64,000 nt of DNA from positions 1-64,000 of the forward strand of contig CADDZV010000004.1 of assembly GCA_902812875.1 (NCBI GenBank), read 5' to 3'. The notes under the pieces were generated by a model, which was not told the origin of the DNA, ran no database searches, and saw only the letters and a program-made list of their open reading frames with translations. Of the stretch, positions 55,728 to 64,000 are shown piece after piece. The position numbers and the translations under genes are program-made. Position 1 is the stretch's first letter. Every line of letters starts with the position of its first letter. Source of the stretch: Clostridiales bacterium. Lineage in GTDB: Bacteria; Bacillota; Sulfobacillia; CADDZV01.

Positions 55728-55767
55728 GCCACCCACCTCTTGTGCGAAGGAATGGTACCGTCGATGT

Positions 55768-56652
55768 TTACGCGTCAGATGCTAGCGTGGCAGGGAGCAA
55801 GGCACTGTAGCTCCCGTCCTGGGAAAGCGGTTCGTCGTAAATCCCGATCACGATGTCACTCAGCCGCCGCGGGCCGTCTGGTCCGGAAAGTATCACGTAG
55901 TCAGGGCGGAAACCCAAGAGCAGTCCCTGTCGGCCCAGCGAACGATAAGGCACCAGCCGCAACGGAAACGGCCGGCCGCCCTCTTCCCAAAGCGGGCCGA
56001 GCAGGTCGATCCCACCGGCCACGAAATCGGATAGGCTGCCGTCCGGCAAAAGACCGCGCACCGCCGCCCGTTCAACTACCATCACCGGAAGGGCGGTGTG
56101 GGGATCTTTCAGCTGGTTACCGCTGTCCACGAGGGCACGCACCGTGCAGGCGCGGCCTCGCACGTGCACCTCCGCATCCACGAACACCGGTCCCCGCCGC
56201 CGGTGCGCCCACAGCCTGGCAAGTAGCCGCACAAACACGCCGGCCACCACCACCCCGAGCACTAAGGTGGACGCCGGCACGAAACCCCTGGCCCACCACA
56301 CCAGTTCGCTCATCCCTACGGACGAAGCGGCTACCGCGGCGCCCGCGACGATAAACCCGGCGGCGTAGTACCAGGCCACAAGGCGGACAAAACGCACCCA
56401 CGGGACGGGATAGGCCACGTAAACCATGAGGAGGGAAACAGCAATCAACACGGGCCAGGACGAGAGTGCGGGCCAGCCGGCGACCACGCACACGGAAGCG
56501 TAGAAGCCACCGAGACCTGCCCCCAGGACGAGCCTCACAAGACGCCCGTTCTCTCCTGACAGCCGGCCGCAAGCCCAAAGCAAGACGAGGTCCACTGCGA
56601 AGTTGACGAGCAGGTAAACGTCAATGTACACGACCAGGGGCTCGCCCGGCAT
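55768..56652 (-). CDS. spoIIGA: SpoIIGA, sigma-E processing aspartic peptidase
   Basis: The 294-residue protein has five N-terminal transmembrane helices (from [20 protein letters not shown]) and a C-terminal pepsin-like half-domain with the active-site motif [12 protein letters not shown]. It cleaves pro-sigma-E when activated by SpoIIR. The ATG at 56652 follows GGGAGG; upstream open frame was excluded. All three members of the signalling pathway (SpoIIR, SpoIIGA, pro-sigma-E) are encoded within 3.3 kb. Confidence 0.94.
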   Translation of the reverse strand: MPGEPLVVYIDVYLLVNFAVDLVLLWACGRLSGENGRLVRLVLGAGLGGFYASVCVVAGWPALSSWPVLIAVSLLMVYVAYPVPWVRFVRLVAWYYAAGFIVAGAAVAASSVGMSELVWWARGFVPASTLVLGVVVAGVFVRLLARLWAHRRRGPVFVDAEVHVRGRACTVRALVDSGNQLKDPHTALPVMVVERAAVRGLLPDGSLSDFVAGGIDLLGPLWEEGGRPFPLRLVPYRSLGRQGLLLGFRPDYVILSGPDGPRRLSDIVIGIYDEPLSQDGSYSALLPATLASDA

Positions 56653-56724
56653 GGTCCCGTCCTCCCGCCCAGGACTTTGATTAACCATGTGTATGTCCTG
56701 GCGAGAAAAGTTTAGAACCAGCGG

Positions 56725-56745
56725 CCAGCCGGATTTGTCGGCTGG
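56725..56745 (-). repeat. 7-bp stem-loop in the ftsZ-spoIIGA gap
   Basis: CCAGCCG and CGGCTGG pair perfectly around a 7-base loop in the 149-bp gap between ftsZ and spoIIGA. The downstream minus-strand sequence is only mildly T-rich, so it may be a weak terminator separating vegetative division genes from sporulation genes. Confidence 0.35.
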
Positions 56746-56801
56746 TGCGAGCCCCGGAACGAAATTTTCAGCCACAAACCTCTATGCTTCGCTTTCGCCG
56801 C

Positions 56802-57890
56802 CTAGGACTTGTGGCGCCGCAGGAACGTCGGGATGTCGAGATCATCCGTGGGCAGGTTCTTTGGCACCTGCAACTCATCCAACCCGAGGTCGCGGCGGGC
56901 GTGCGTGCGGCCGTCAAAACCGGTCGCGATAACCGTGATCATGACTTCGTCTTTCATCTCCGGGTCGATCACGGCGCCGAAGATGATGTTGGCGTCCGCG
57001 TGGGCGGCCTGGTGGATGACGTCAGCGGCTTCGTTGACCTCGAAGAGCGACAGATCCTCACCACCGGTGATGTTCAGCAGCACCCCGCGTGCACCTTCGA
57101 TGGAGGTCTCCAGGAGCGGACTTGAAATCGCGGCCTGCGCTGCCGCTGCCGAGCGTCCTTCCCCGCTGGCCCGGCCAATGCCCATCAGAGCCGCTCCTTG
57201 CTCGCTCATGATGCTTCGCACATCGGCAAAGTCGAGGTTGATCAGGCCGGGCTTTGAGATGAGGTCGGAAATCCCCTGTACCGCCTGGCGTAAAACGTCG
57301 TCCGCCATGCGGAAGGATTCCTGCAAGGTAGTGTGTTTGTCGACAATCTTGAGCAGACGGTCGTTTGGAATGGTGATCAGCGTGTCCACCTTGTCTTTGA
57401 GGGCTGCCAGTCCCTGCTCCGCCTGGGCCTGCCGCCGTTTGCCCTCAAAGCTGAACGGCTTGGTCACGATCCCGACGGTCAGGGCCCCGGTTTCACGGGC
57501 ACATTCCGCCACAATGGGCGCCGCGCCCGTCCCCGTACCGCCGCCCATGCCAGCCGTGATAAAAACCATGTCCGCACCGCGTAGGACGCTGATGATACTC
57601 TCGCGGCTCTCCTCGGCAGCCTGCCGGCCGACCTCTGGGTTCCCCCCAGCCCCCAGGCCGCGAGTCAGCTTTTCGCCGAGCTGGATTTTGATCTGGGCGT
57701 CCGAGTGGGCAAGTGCCTGGGCGTCCGTGTTCAGGCTTATAAACTCCACTGCCTTGAGACCAGACGCAATCATGCGGTTGACCGCATTCGACCCGCCGCC
57801 TCCTACACCCACCACTTTCAGCGCCGCGAACTTCTGCGGCTCGAGCTCAAGATCCAACACGCCGTTCCCCTCCTCACCCGGTACGTTCAT
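56802..57890 (-). CDS. ftsZ: Cell division GTPase FtsZ
   Basis: The 362-residue tubulin homologue polymerises at midcell (or near poles in sporulation). The nucleotide motif [13 protein letters not shown], tubulin signature [11 protein letters not shown], the T7-loop ([11 protein letters not shown]) and the C-terminal peptide [11 protein letters not shown] that binds FtsA/SepF are present. It follows ftsA by 4 bp. Confidence 0.97.
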   Translation of the reverse strand: MNVPGEEGNGVLDLELEPQKFAALKVVGVGGGGSNAVNRMIASGLKAVEFISLNTDAQALAHSDAQIKIQLGEKLTRGLGAGGNPEVGRQAAEESRESIISVLRGADMVFITAGMGGGTGTGAAPIVAECARETGALTVGIVTKPFSFEGKRRQAQAEQGLAALKDKVDTLITIPNDRLLKIVDKHTTLQESFRMADDVLRQAVQGISDLISKPGLINLDFADVRSIMSEQGAALMGIGRASGEGRSAAAAQAAISSPLLETSIEGARGVLLNITGGEDLSLFEVNEAADVIHQAAHADANIIFGAVIDPEMKDEVMITVIATGFDGRTHARRDLGLDELQVPKNLPTDDLDIPTFLRRHKS

Positions 57891-57894
57891 GCCA

Positions 57895-59124
57895 CTAGAA
57901 CCACTGCGTCAGGAATTCCCATATCCTGGAAAGCATGCCATCTTCGTGCCGCCGGTTCGACACGCCCTGGTTGGACTGGCTGGCGAGCCCAGCCCCGTAT
58001 TGCAAGAGCCCCACCGCACTTGCATGTGCCGGATCGGCCAGCATGTCCGCCATCGACCCAAGCGGATCGGGGCGCCCCAACCGCACGGGCAGGTTATACA
58101 CTTTCTCTGCCAGCTCGCGGAAGCCGCGGAGCCCCGCGCTACCCCCGGTGAGAACCACCCCAGAGGGCACCGCGGTACGAAGCCCGGCCGGCATGAGCCG
58201 GTCGGCTACCATACTCAGGATCTCTTCGGCCCGGGGCTGGATTATCCTGGCCAGTACTGCTTGTGAAAGTTGGCGACCATCGCTGCCAGGTCCGGACAGG
58301 CTGATCATCTCGTCGTCGGCGGCCCATTCCTCGAGGGCCACGCCGTGGGATTTTTTGATCTCCTCCGCCTGCGGAATCGGAAGGCGCAGCCCTACCGATA
58401 TGTCGGAGGTGATGTTGTCACCGCCGAGCGGCACCACACCTACCCAGCGCAGCATGCCGCCTTCGAACCACGCGAAGTCCGTCGTGCCGGCACCGGCGTC
58501 GATCACCACGGTGCCGGCTTCCCGCTCCGCCTCCGAGAGCACGGCCCGCCCCGCCGCCATAGAGCTCAAAACAATGTCGTCGACAGCCAGGCCGGCCCTT
58601 TCCACGGTTCTGATCACGTTCTGGATCGCGTTTTGGCTGCCGGTCACCACCAGGGCCTGCACTTCCAGCCGGCTCCCCACCATGCCGGTGGGATCGCGGA
58701 TCCCCTCGAACCCGTCCACCAAGAACTGCCTTGGGATGACGTGTACCACCTGCTGGTCTGGACCCAGCGGCACGAGGCGCGCCGCTTCCGTCGCGCGGCT
58801 GATATCGTCGATGGTGATCTCTTTGTCCTCGCGGGCCGTCGCCACCACACCGGAGGAAAACATGGCACCGATATGGCTGCCCGACAGACCCAGGGTGACA
58901 CTGTGCACCGGCACGCCGGACATCTGTTCCGCCTTCTGCACGGCCCGGCGGATGGTGTTGGCGGCCTGCTCAATGTCGACGATGATCCCGCGCTTGATGC
59001 CGGCGCAGGAAACCTCGCCGACGCCCACAATGTCCACGTAACCAGCCGGCTGCACCTGTCCCACCAATACACAGACCTTGCTCGAGCCAAGATCACACGC
59101 CGCCACCGTACGGCGATTGGCCAC
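57895..59124 (-). CDS. ftsA: Cell division actin homologue FtsA
   Basis: The 409-residue actin-family ATPase tethers FtsZ to the membrane. ATP-binding motifs are [28 protein letters not shown] and [12 protein letters not shown]; the SHS2 (1C) domain covers about 85-165. The C-terminal amphipathic helix [12 protein letters not shown] is the membrane anchor. The start is GTG at 59124 behind GGGGGGA. Confidence 0.96.
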   Translation of the reverse strand: MANRRTVAACDLGSSKVCVLVGQVQPAGYVDIVGVGEVSCAGIKRGIIVDIEQAANTIRRAVQKAEQMSGVPVHSVTLGLSGSHIGAMFSSGVVATAREDKEITIDDISRATEAARLVPLGPDQQVVHVIPRQFLVDGFEGIRDPTGMVGSRLEVQALVVTGSQNAIQNVIRTVERAGLAVDDIVLSSMAAGRAVLSEAEREAGTVVIDAGAGTTDFAWFEGGMLRWVGVVPLGGDNITSDISVGLRLPIPQAEEIKKSHGVALEEWAADDEMISLSGPGSDGRQLSQAVLARIIQPRAEEILSMVADRLMPAGLRTAVPSGVVLTGGSAGLRGFRELAEKVYNLPVRLGRPDPLGSMADMLADPAHASAVGLLQYGAGLASQSNQGVSNRRHEDGMLSRIWEFLTQWF

Positions 59125-59136
59125 CTTCGTTCCCCC

Positions 59137-59916
59137 CTATCCGCCACCAGCCGGCTGAAAGCGCACCGTGGGCCGTGTACTGGCTTCCAGATTGATCTCC
59201 GCCACCGACCCGGCTTTTCCCTGCGTTTTCAGGTCCGTCCAGACCGCCGCCAGGGCCTCAAATTTCGCCGGCAGTTCCCGATCCACCGGCCCCAGGTCGA
59301 CTGGATAACCCGCCGCGGTGAAAAGCTGCAATTGGCCATCCTGTCCGAGGACAATGCGGGCGGTATAGCTTTGCCATTCCGTATCTAGCATCGCCAGCGA
59401 ATCCAACACGTTCAAGATCTCCTGGCTTTTCAGCTCGTTTTGTACCCATGCTGGCTCCACGGCAAACCCCTGGAGGACCGGCAAGCCGAGCCCGTCCACT
59501 TCCGGCACAGTCGCAAGCACAAGACCGTCGCGGGCAACCACCAGGTAAACGTTGTGGTACGCGACCGCCGCTAACGGCGTGCGTTCCTGGATCGTGATGG
59601 TAATCGCTCCGGGTAGCTTTCTTGCCACCTGGGCACTGGCCACCCACGGGTCCGCCTCGATGGCCGCCGCCGCCCGGCCAAGGTCGATCCGCCAAATGTT
59701 TTCACCCAGCACAATGCCACTTTCCTGTATTACCAGAGCAGTGGAAAGGGACCGGCAGCCTTCCACATTAATTTCCTGCACGCGGAAAAAGGACGAGTTC
59801 AAGAATTCATACAACGCGATCAGGGCCAGGACAAAAAGGACAACGAGCCGCCAAGCCTGGGCGATGCCAGGCCTGTCCGTCGTGGTGACACGGCTGTTAA
59901 GCGGCTTTCCCCTCAT
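59137..59916 (-). CDS. ftsQ: Cell division protein FtsQ/DivIB
   Basis: The 259-residue bitopic protein has one transmembrane helix (about 22-41), a POTRA domain (FFRVQEINVEGCRSLS, DLGRAAAAIEADPWVASAQVARKLPGAITITIQERTPLA) and a beta domain. It links FtsL/FtsB to septal wall synthases. It lies between murA and ftsA with gaps of 12-15 bp, the standard dcw order. Confidence 0.92.
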   Translation of the reverse strand: MRGKPLNSRVTTTDRPGIAQAWRLVVLFVLALIALYEFLNSSFFRVQEINVEGCRSLSTALVIQESGIVLGENIWRIDLGRAAAAIEADPWVASAQVARKLPGAITITIQERTPLAAVAYHNVYLVVARDGLVLATVPEVDGLGLPVLQGFAVEPAWVQNELKSQEILNVLDSLAMLDTEWQSYTARIVLGQDGQLQLFTAAGYPVDLGPVDRELPAKFEALAAVWTDLKTQGKAGSVAEINLEASTRPTVRFQPAGGG

Positions 59917-59931
59917 CTTCCCCCGGCTTTT

Positions 59932-61317
59932 CTAACCCGTACTGGCACGCACCTTTGGATAGGGATCTTTTTTCTTGATCACCGCGCCCAGGGACCCGAG
60001 CTTCACTTCCAGTCCCTCATACCCACGCTCGATGTGCTCCACGCCGCGCACGACCGAGGTCCCCTCCGCAGCGAGGGCGGCGATCACGAGTCCGGCACCG
60101 GCGCGCAGGTCGGACGCCTGCACCGTCGTACCGGTGAGACGGGCCGGTCCCTTGATCACGGCGGTGCGTCCATCGACACGGATATCCGCACCCATACGCC
60201 GAAGCTCTTCCACATGGTTGAACCGTTTTTCGAACACCGTTTCAGTGAGGATGCTGGTGCCGTCTGCCAGGCTCATCAGGGCCATGATCTGGGGCTGCAA
60301 GTCGGTGGCAAATCCCGGGTAGGGCAAGGTTTTGATATCTGTCGCCCGCAACCGCCGATTGGCCCGCACTCGCAGAGTGCCGTCGTCTTCCTCCGTGATC
60401 TCGGCGCCCATTTCGCCGAGCTTTGCCGTCAGCGCGAGGAGGTGATCGGGAATGGTGCCGGCCAGCCGAACGTCGCCGCCGGTCGCACAGGCGGCGATGG
60501 CCAGGGTACCAGCTTCGATACGGTCGGGGATAACGGCGTGCGCGCCCCCGCCCAAGGAGGAGCGGCCGACGATGCGGATGGTGTCTGTGCCTGCACCGCG
60601 GATGTTCGCCCCGATCAGGTTCAAGAAATCCTGCAGGTCCACGATTTCCGGCTCTTTGGCGGCGTTGTGGATCACCGTACACCCTTCGGCCAACACAGCC
60701 GCCATCATCAAGTTTTCAGTCGCCCCGACACTGGGGAAGTCAAGGTGAATGTCGGCACCGCGAAGCCCGGTAGTCCGTGCCGTGATGCGGCCGTATTCTT
60801 CGCTGATGGAAGCGCCCAAAAGCCGCAACCCCTTCAGGTGCAGGTCGATCGGCCGCGGGCCGATGGCGCACCCGCCCGGGTAGCTCACCATGCATTCGCC
60901 TTCCCGGGCCAAAAGTGGTCCCATGATGAAAATTGACGACCTGATTTCTCCCATCAGATCCGGAGGCCCGGCGGTCGATGCGATGTCTTTCACCTGGATG
61001 GTGAGCGACGGCTGCCCAGCGGTCGTACCCGTTTCGATACGCGCCCCGAGCGCGGTCAGGATGCCCATCATCATGGAGACGTCGCGCAGTGCCGGCACGT
61101 TGACGATCGTACACGGCTCTTTTGTGAGCAGAATGGCAGCCATGATCGGCAGGACGGCATTCTTGGCGCCGCTCGGGCGCACGGTGCCGGTCAGCCGGTG
61201 CTGTCCCTCTATGATGTAACTCGCGTGATCAGGACCCGGCTCGAACGTGAAGAGCGGAAAACCGCCCGTACCATTGCCCTGGCGGGGGTACCAGAACTCG
61301 GCTCCCTTAACGGTCAC
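59932..61317 (-). CDS. murA: UDP-N-acetylglucosamine 1-carboxyvinyltransferase (MurA)
   Basis: The 461-residue enzyme transfers enolpyruvate from PEP to UDP-GlcNAc, the first committed wall step. Motifs are SGAKNAVLPIMAA, the catalytic-cysteine loop PGGCAIGPRPIDLHL (Cys retained, so fosfomycin-sensitive type), and TDLQPQIMAL. An N-terminal tail of about 30 residues precedes the fold. The GTG at 61317 overlaps the end of murB and has AAGGAGAGG upstream. Confidence 0.96.
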   Translation of the reverse strand: MTVKGAEFWYPRQGNGTGGFPLFTFEPGPDHASYIIEGQHRLTGTVRPSGAKNAVLPIMAAILLTKEPCTIVNVPALRDVSMMMGILTALGARIETGTTAGQPSLTIQVKDIASTAGPPDLMGEIRSSIFIMGPLLAREGECMVSYPGGCAIGPRPIDLHLKGLRLLGASISEEYGRITARTTGLRGADIHLDFPSVGATENLMMAAVLAEGCTVIHNAAKEPEIVDLQDFLNLIGANIRGAGTDTIRIVGRSSLGGGAHAVIPDRIEAGTLAIAACATGGDVRLAGTIPDHLLALTAKLGEMGAEITEEDDGTLRVRANRRLRATDIKTLPYPGFATDLQPQIMALMSLADGTSILTETVFEKRFNHVEELRRMGADIRVDGRTAVIKGPARLTGTTVQASDLRAGAGLVIAALAAEGTSVVRGVEHIERGYEGLEVKLGSLGAVIKKKDPYPKVRASTG

Positions 61318-62272
61318 GTGATATCCTCTCCTTGGCCGGCATGGGTAGTTGGTTGCCTCCCACGAGCTTGATCTCCGGTTCCAGCCAGACCCCGAACGAC
61401 TCCCATACCCGCTTGCGGCCGAGCTGCATCAACGCCAGCACATCCCGCGCCCGGGCCCGGCCGAGGTTGACGATGAAATTGGCGTGCACCGTGGACACCT
61501 GGGCGTCTCCCACACGCATTCCCTTCATGTGCACTTCCTCAAGCAAGCGGCCCGCAGCATCACCCGGCGGGTTGCGGAAGACACTCCCGGCATTGGGATA
61601 ATTGAGGGGCTGGGTGCGGCGACGCTTTTCCAGGATCTCGTCCATTTTCTCCTGGATTTTTTCCGGATCGCCGGCCCGGAGCATAAGACTGGCCCCCAGC
61701 ACTACTCCCGGCCAGCTCTGGAGAGTACTGGTGCGGTAACCAAAGCACAGCTCGCCAGCGGGAACCACCTGCAGGCCTTCACCAGGAACCCACAGGTCAA
61801 CTGATACCGTGACATCCGCCATGCAACCGCCCTCCGCTCCGGCGTTCATCACGATGGCACCGCCGAGCGTCCCCGGGATGCCGGCCGCGAACTCGAGCCC
61901 CGACAGCCCCATAAGAGCAGCCCGGCGAGCCAGTCCTGCCAGCGGAGCACCCCCGCCCACATGAACGGTGGTGCCCTTCCAATCCCACGCCCTGGTTGCG
62001 CGGGTAAGATCCACCACTATGCCCCGCACCCCCTCGTCCATCACCAGCAGGTTCGTGCCATGGCCGAGGACCATCCAGGGCACGTTTTCTTTTGTCAACC
62101 AATCGAACAGGTAGAGGCTGGCGTCTAGCGTGGCTGGGCGCACCAGCACGTCTGCCGGCCCCCCGATCCGGTACGAGGTATGCCGGCTCATCGGCTCGCG
62201 CTCCCACACCTCACCCGCCACCATGCTACGAATCTGCCGTACCACCTGTGACAGTTCGCTATTCCCGCTCAT
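61307..62272 (-). CDS. murB: UDP-N-acetylenolpyruvoylglucosamine reductase (MurB)
   Basis: The 321-residue FAD enzyme reduces the MurA product to UDP-MurNAc. FAD-binding RHTSYRIGGPADVLV, GHGTNLLV, GIPGTLGGAIVMNAGA, the catalytic Ser in NAGSVFRNP and the C-terminal Glu in LEPEIKLVG are present. The ATG overlaps the murC stop (ATGA). Confidence 0.96.
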   Translation of the reverse strand: MSGNSELSQVVRQIRSMVAGEVWEREPMSRHTSYRIGGPADVLVRPATLDASLYLFDWLTKENVPWMVLGHGTNLLVMDEGVRGIVVDLTRATRAWDWKGTTVHVGGGAPLAGLARRAALMGLSGLEFAAGIPGTLGGAIVMNAGAEGGCMADVTVSVDLWVPGEGLQVVPAGELCFGYRTSTLQSWPGVVLGASLMLRAGDPEKIQEKMDEILEKRRRTQPLNYPNAGSVFRNPPGDAAGRLLEEVHMKGMRVGDAQVSTVHANFIVNLGRARARDVLALMQLGRKRVWESFGVWLEPEIKLVGGNQLPMPAKERISRDR

Positions 62273-63669
62273 TCTGGTTCCCCTGCTTCCGCCTTCAAAA
62301 GCCGCAGCAACTCGCCTGCGGCACGATTCACATCGCCGGCGCCTTGCAGCACTACGGTGTCGCCGGGCCGAAGCTGCCCTACCAGTGCCTGTGGCACGTC
62401 GGCCACGGAAGGTACGTAAAGGTAAGGTGGGTGTCCGCGGCGGGCCAACTCCTCTAGGATGATGGCGGCACTGACCCCGGGAATAGGTGACTCACCCGCG
62501 GAATAGATATCGGTAACCAGCACCAGATCAGCCGACGCGAAGGCAGCCGGGAAATCACGCCCGGTAAGAAGTGTGCGTGTGTAACGGTGGGGCTGGAAAA
62601 CTACCACCAGCCGACCCCGCACATTCGGTTTGATTGCTTCTATGGTGGCCTTCACTTCCGTCGGGTGGTGACCATAGTCGGCAATGACAGTTACCCCGGC
62701 GGCCACGCCCAAAACCTCCTGCCGGCGCCCGACGCCCGGGAAAGTGGCCAGGCTTTCTGCCATGGCATCAAACGGGAGCCCCATCTCCAAACCCACGGCC
62801 AGCGCTGCCAGCGCGTTTTGTATGTTATGCCGGCCGGGGATGGCTAGGTGCAAGAGACCCTGCTTTCGCCCATGCCAGTAAACCTCCGACCGCGACCCCC
62901 AGGGCAAAACCGTCACGTCGCCGGGGTGAACCTCTGCGCCGGGGTCCATCCCGAAGCTCACCACCCGCCCGCGGACGCGAGGGGCCACCGCGGCCAGATA
63001 GGCGTTGTCGACACCCAAAACGGCAAAGCCGTCCGCACTGGTGGTGGACAAAAACTCCATAAACCCGTTGCAAAGCTCTTCCATGGTGCCCCAGTGGTCC
63101 AAGTGGTCGTTGTCTATGTTGGTCGCCACGGCAACGTCTTTTTTCAGATTCAGAAATGAGCGGTCACTTTCGTCGGCTTCCACGACGATGTACGGGTCCC
63201 GGCCGAGGAAAGCCCCGCCGCCGAAAGCAGCCACCACGCCACCGACCACCGCCGACGGATCAAGCCCGGCTCCCCGCAAGGCGATGGCTACCATTGCCGT
63301 GGTGGTAGTCTTGCCATGCGTACCAGTAACGGCAATGCTCTTTTTTCCACCCATGATGGCCGCCAAAAGTTCGGAACGGTGGAGCACTGGAATACCACGC
63401 TGGCGAGCACCCACCACTTCCGGATTGTCCGGGGCCACCGCCGTCGAAACCACCACCGCGTCAGCGGAATCGACAAAACTGGCGTCATGTCCGATGTGTA
63501 CGACGGCCCCGCGACGCACCAACAAATCGGTCATTTCCGAGCGCTGCCGGTCCGATCCCGACACCCGCAAGCCCATGTCCATAAGCATGTGAGCCAGCGG
63601 TCCCATACCCGAGCCGCCAATGCCAACGAAATGTATTTTTTTCCTGTCAGTCAACTCGATCTGCGACAT
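62269..63669 (-). CDS. murC: UDP-N-acetylmuramate-L-alanine ligase (MurC)
   Basis: The 466-residue ATP-dependent ligase adds L-Ala to UDP-MurNAc. The N-terminal UDP-binding fold has HFVGIGGSGMGPLAHML; the ATP site is VTGTHGKTTTTAMVA; the Mur ligase motifs EADESDRSFL, NIDNDHLDHWG and YGHHPTEVKAT follow. It lies 21 bp after murG. Confidence 0.96.
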   Translation of the reverse strand: MSQIELTDRKKIHFVGIGGSGMGPLAHMLMDMGLRVSGSDRQRSEMTDLLVRRGAVVHIGHDASFVDSADAVVVSTAVAPDNPEVVGARQRGIPVLHRSELLAAIMGGKKSIAVTGTHGKTTTTAMVAIALRGAGLDPSAVVGGVVAAFGGGAFLGRDPYIVVEADESDRSFLNLKKDVAVATNIDNDHLDHWGTMEELCNGFMEFLSTTSADGFAVLGVDNAYLAAVAPRVRGRVVSFGMDPGAEVHPGDVTVLPWGSRSEVYWHGRKQGLLHLAIPGRHNIQNALAALAVGLEMGLPFDAMAESLATFPGVGRRQEVLGVAAGVTVIADYGHHPTEVKATIEAIKPNVRGRLVVVFQPHRYTRTLLTGRDFPAAFASADLVLVTDIYSAGESPIPGVSAAIILEELARRGHPPYLYVPSVADVPQALVGQLRPGDTVVLQGAGDVNRAAGELLRLLKAEAGEPE

Positions 63670-63690
63670 GGGGCTTCCACTCCCAAACGT

Positions 63691-64000
63691 TTACCGATCA
63701 TGACGTGGGCCTGCGGTTTTGGCGACTTTCAGACACAGCTCCGCAACCGCGCGGGCAGCGTCGCGGCGCCCGGCCGCCGCCGCCCGCTCTGACATGGTCG
63801 CCAGCCGCGAGCGGTCACGGACAAGGCTTGCGACCAAGTTTGCCAGCACCGGACCCGACAATTGCCTTTCGTCTAGTGACAGTGCCGCGCCGGCCTCGAC
63901 CAAGGCAGCGGCATTGGCTTCCTGGTGGTGCCCGCTCGATTCGCGGCGGGGCACCAGAATCATGGGCAGTCCCCTGGCGCTGGCCTCCGCAAGGGTCATG
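63691..64000 (-). CDS. murG: Undecaprenyl-PP-MurNAc-pentapeptide-UDPGlcNAc transferase (MurG), C-terminal part
   Basis: Only the last 100 or so codons are in the window; the gene continues past its right edge. The visible segment TLAEASARGLPMILVPRRESSGHHQEANAAALVEAGAAL matches the donor-sugar binding site and C-terminus of MurG (family: TLAE..A.G.P.ILVP......HQ..NA). MurG makes lipid II from lipid I. Position before murC agrees with the dcw order. Confidence 0.9.
   Translation of the reverse strand, partial: MTLAEASARGLPMILVPRRESSGHHQEANAAALVEAGAALSLDERQLSGPVLANLVASLVRDRSRLATMSERAAAAGRRDAARAVAELCLKVAKTAGPRHDR

Noticed and set aside
56700-56760. Spo0A box (TTTGTCGG) in the spoIIGA leader.
   Set aside because: Only five of seven positions fit TGTCGAA, it overlaps a stem-loop, and no spaced sigma-A or sigma-H promoter was evident.

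Overview
The window is a chromosomal segment of a high-G+C (roughly 60% by eye), endospore-forming member of the Bacillota, most likely of clostridial grade. The evidence is the classic murG-murC-murB-murA-ftsQ-ftsA-ftsZ-spoIIGA-sigE-sigG block, the sporulation genes spoIIR, ymxH, ylxY and a tiny spoVM, a remA/gmk/rpoZ/coaBC/priA/def/fmt/rsmB/rlmN/prpC/prkC block, PyrR attenuation, and frequent GTG/TTG starts behind GGAGG-type ribosome binding sites. Gene order (zinc metallopeptidase between rsmB and fmt, HlyD-like protein between pgeF and ylmE, B12-dependent ribonucleotide reductase) recalls thermophilic or Peptococcaceae-like clostridia, but the species cannot be fixed from sequence alone. 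No rRNA, tRNA, CRISPR array, IS element or prophage was seen. Genes are densely packed and no gene-free stretch exceeds 300 bases.

Almost everything is on the minus strand, so transcription runs from high to low coordinates. 64000-56800: late peptidoglycan precursor genes (murG partial, murC, murB, murA) and divisome genes (ftsQ, ftsA, ftsZ). 56650-53120: spoIIGA-sigE, then sigG-spoIIR-ymxH, the compartment-specific sporulation signalling set, with a candidate sigma-F promoter before sigG. 52990-45430: nrdR-nrdJ with candidate NrdR boxes, pgeF, an HlyD-like protein, ylmE, sepF, yggT, divIVA and a DUF167 gene. 45320-41380: ileS and a FemAB-type ligase.

41340-32600 is more accessory: a plus-strand APC permease whose reading frame runs into a DUF1540 domain with its own ribosome binding site, an M20 peptidase, an MFS exporter, a DUF5665 protein, a DksA/TraR-type zinc finger protein, lspA, rluD, and a hydroxyacyl-CoA dehydrogenase/crotonase pair. 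32540-26890: a tight cluster of APC transporter, small membrane protein, membrane-anchored UspA protein, two RCK (TrkA-like) proteins and a K+-independent-type proton pyrophosphatase, which looks like a regulated ion/solute transport module.

26870-20680: the complete pyrimidine operon pyrR-B-C-K-D-F-E (without carAB) behind a promoter and a PyrR-dependent attenuator. 20680-16200: rqcH and ylxY on the plus strand, with an orphan oligopeptide-type binding lipoprotein between them. 16140-1: dapF-dapL feeding into a long chain of overlapping housekeeping genes (yicC, remA, gmk, rpoZ, coaBC, priA, def, fmt, metallopeptidase, rsmB, rlmN, prpC, prkC, rpe) that ends with spoVM. rsgA, normally between prkC and rpe, is absent. 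The whole links cell wall synthesis, division, sporulation, nucleotide supply and translation quality control.
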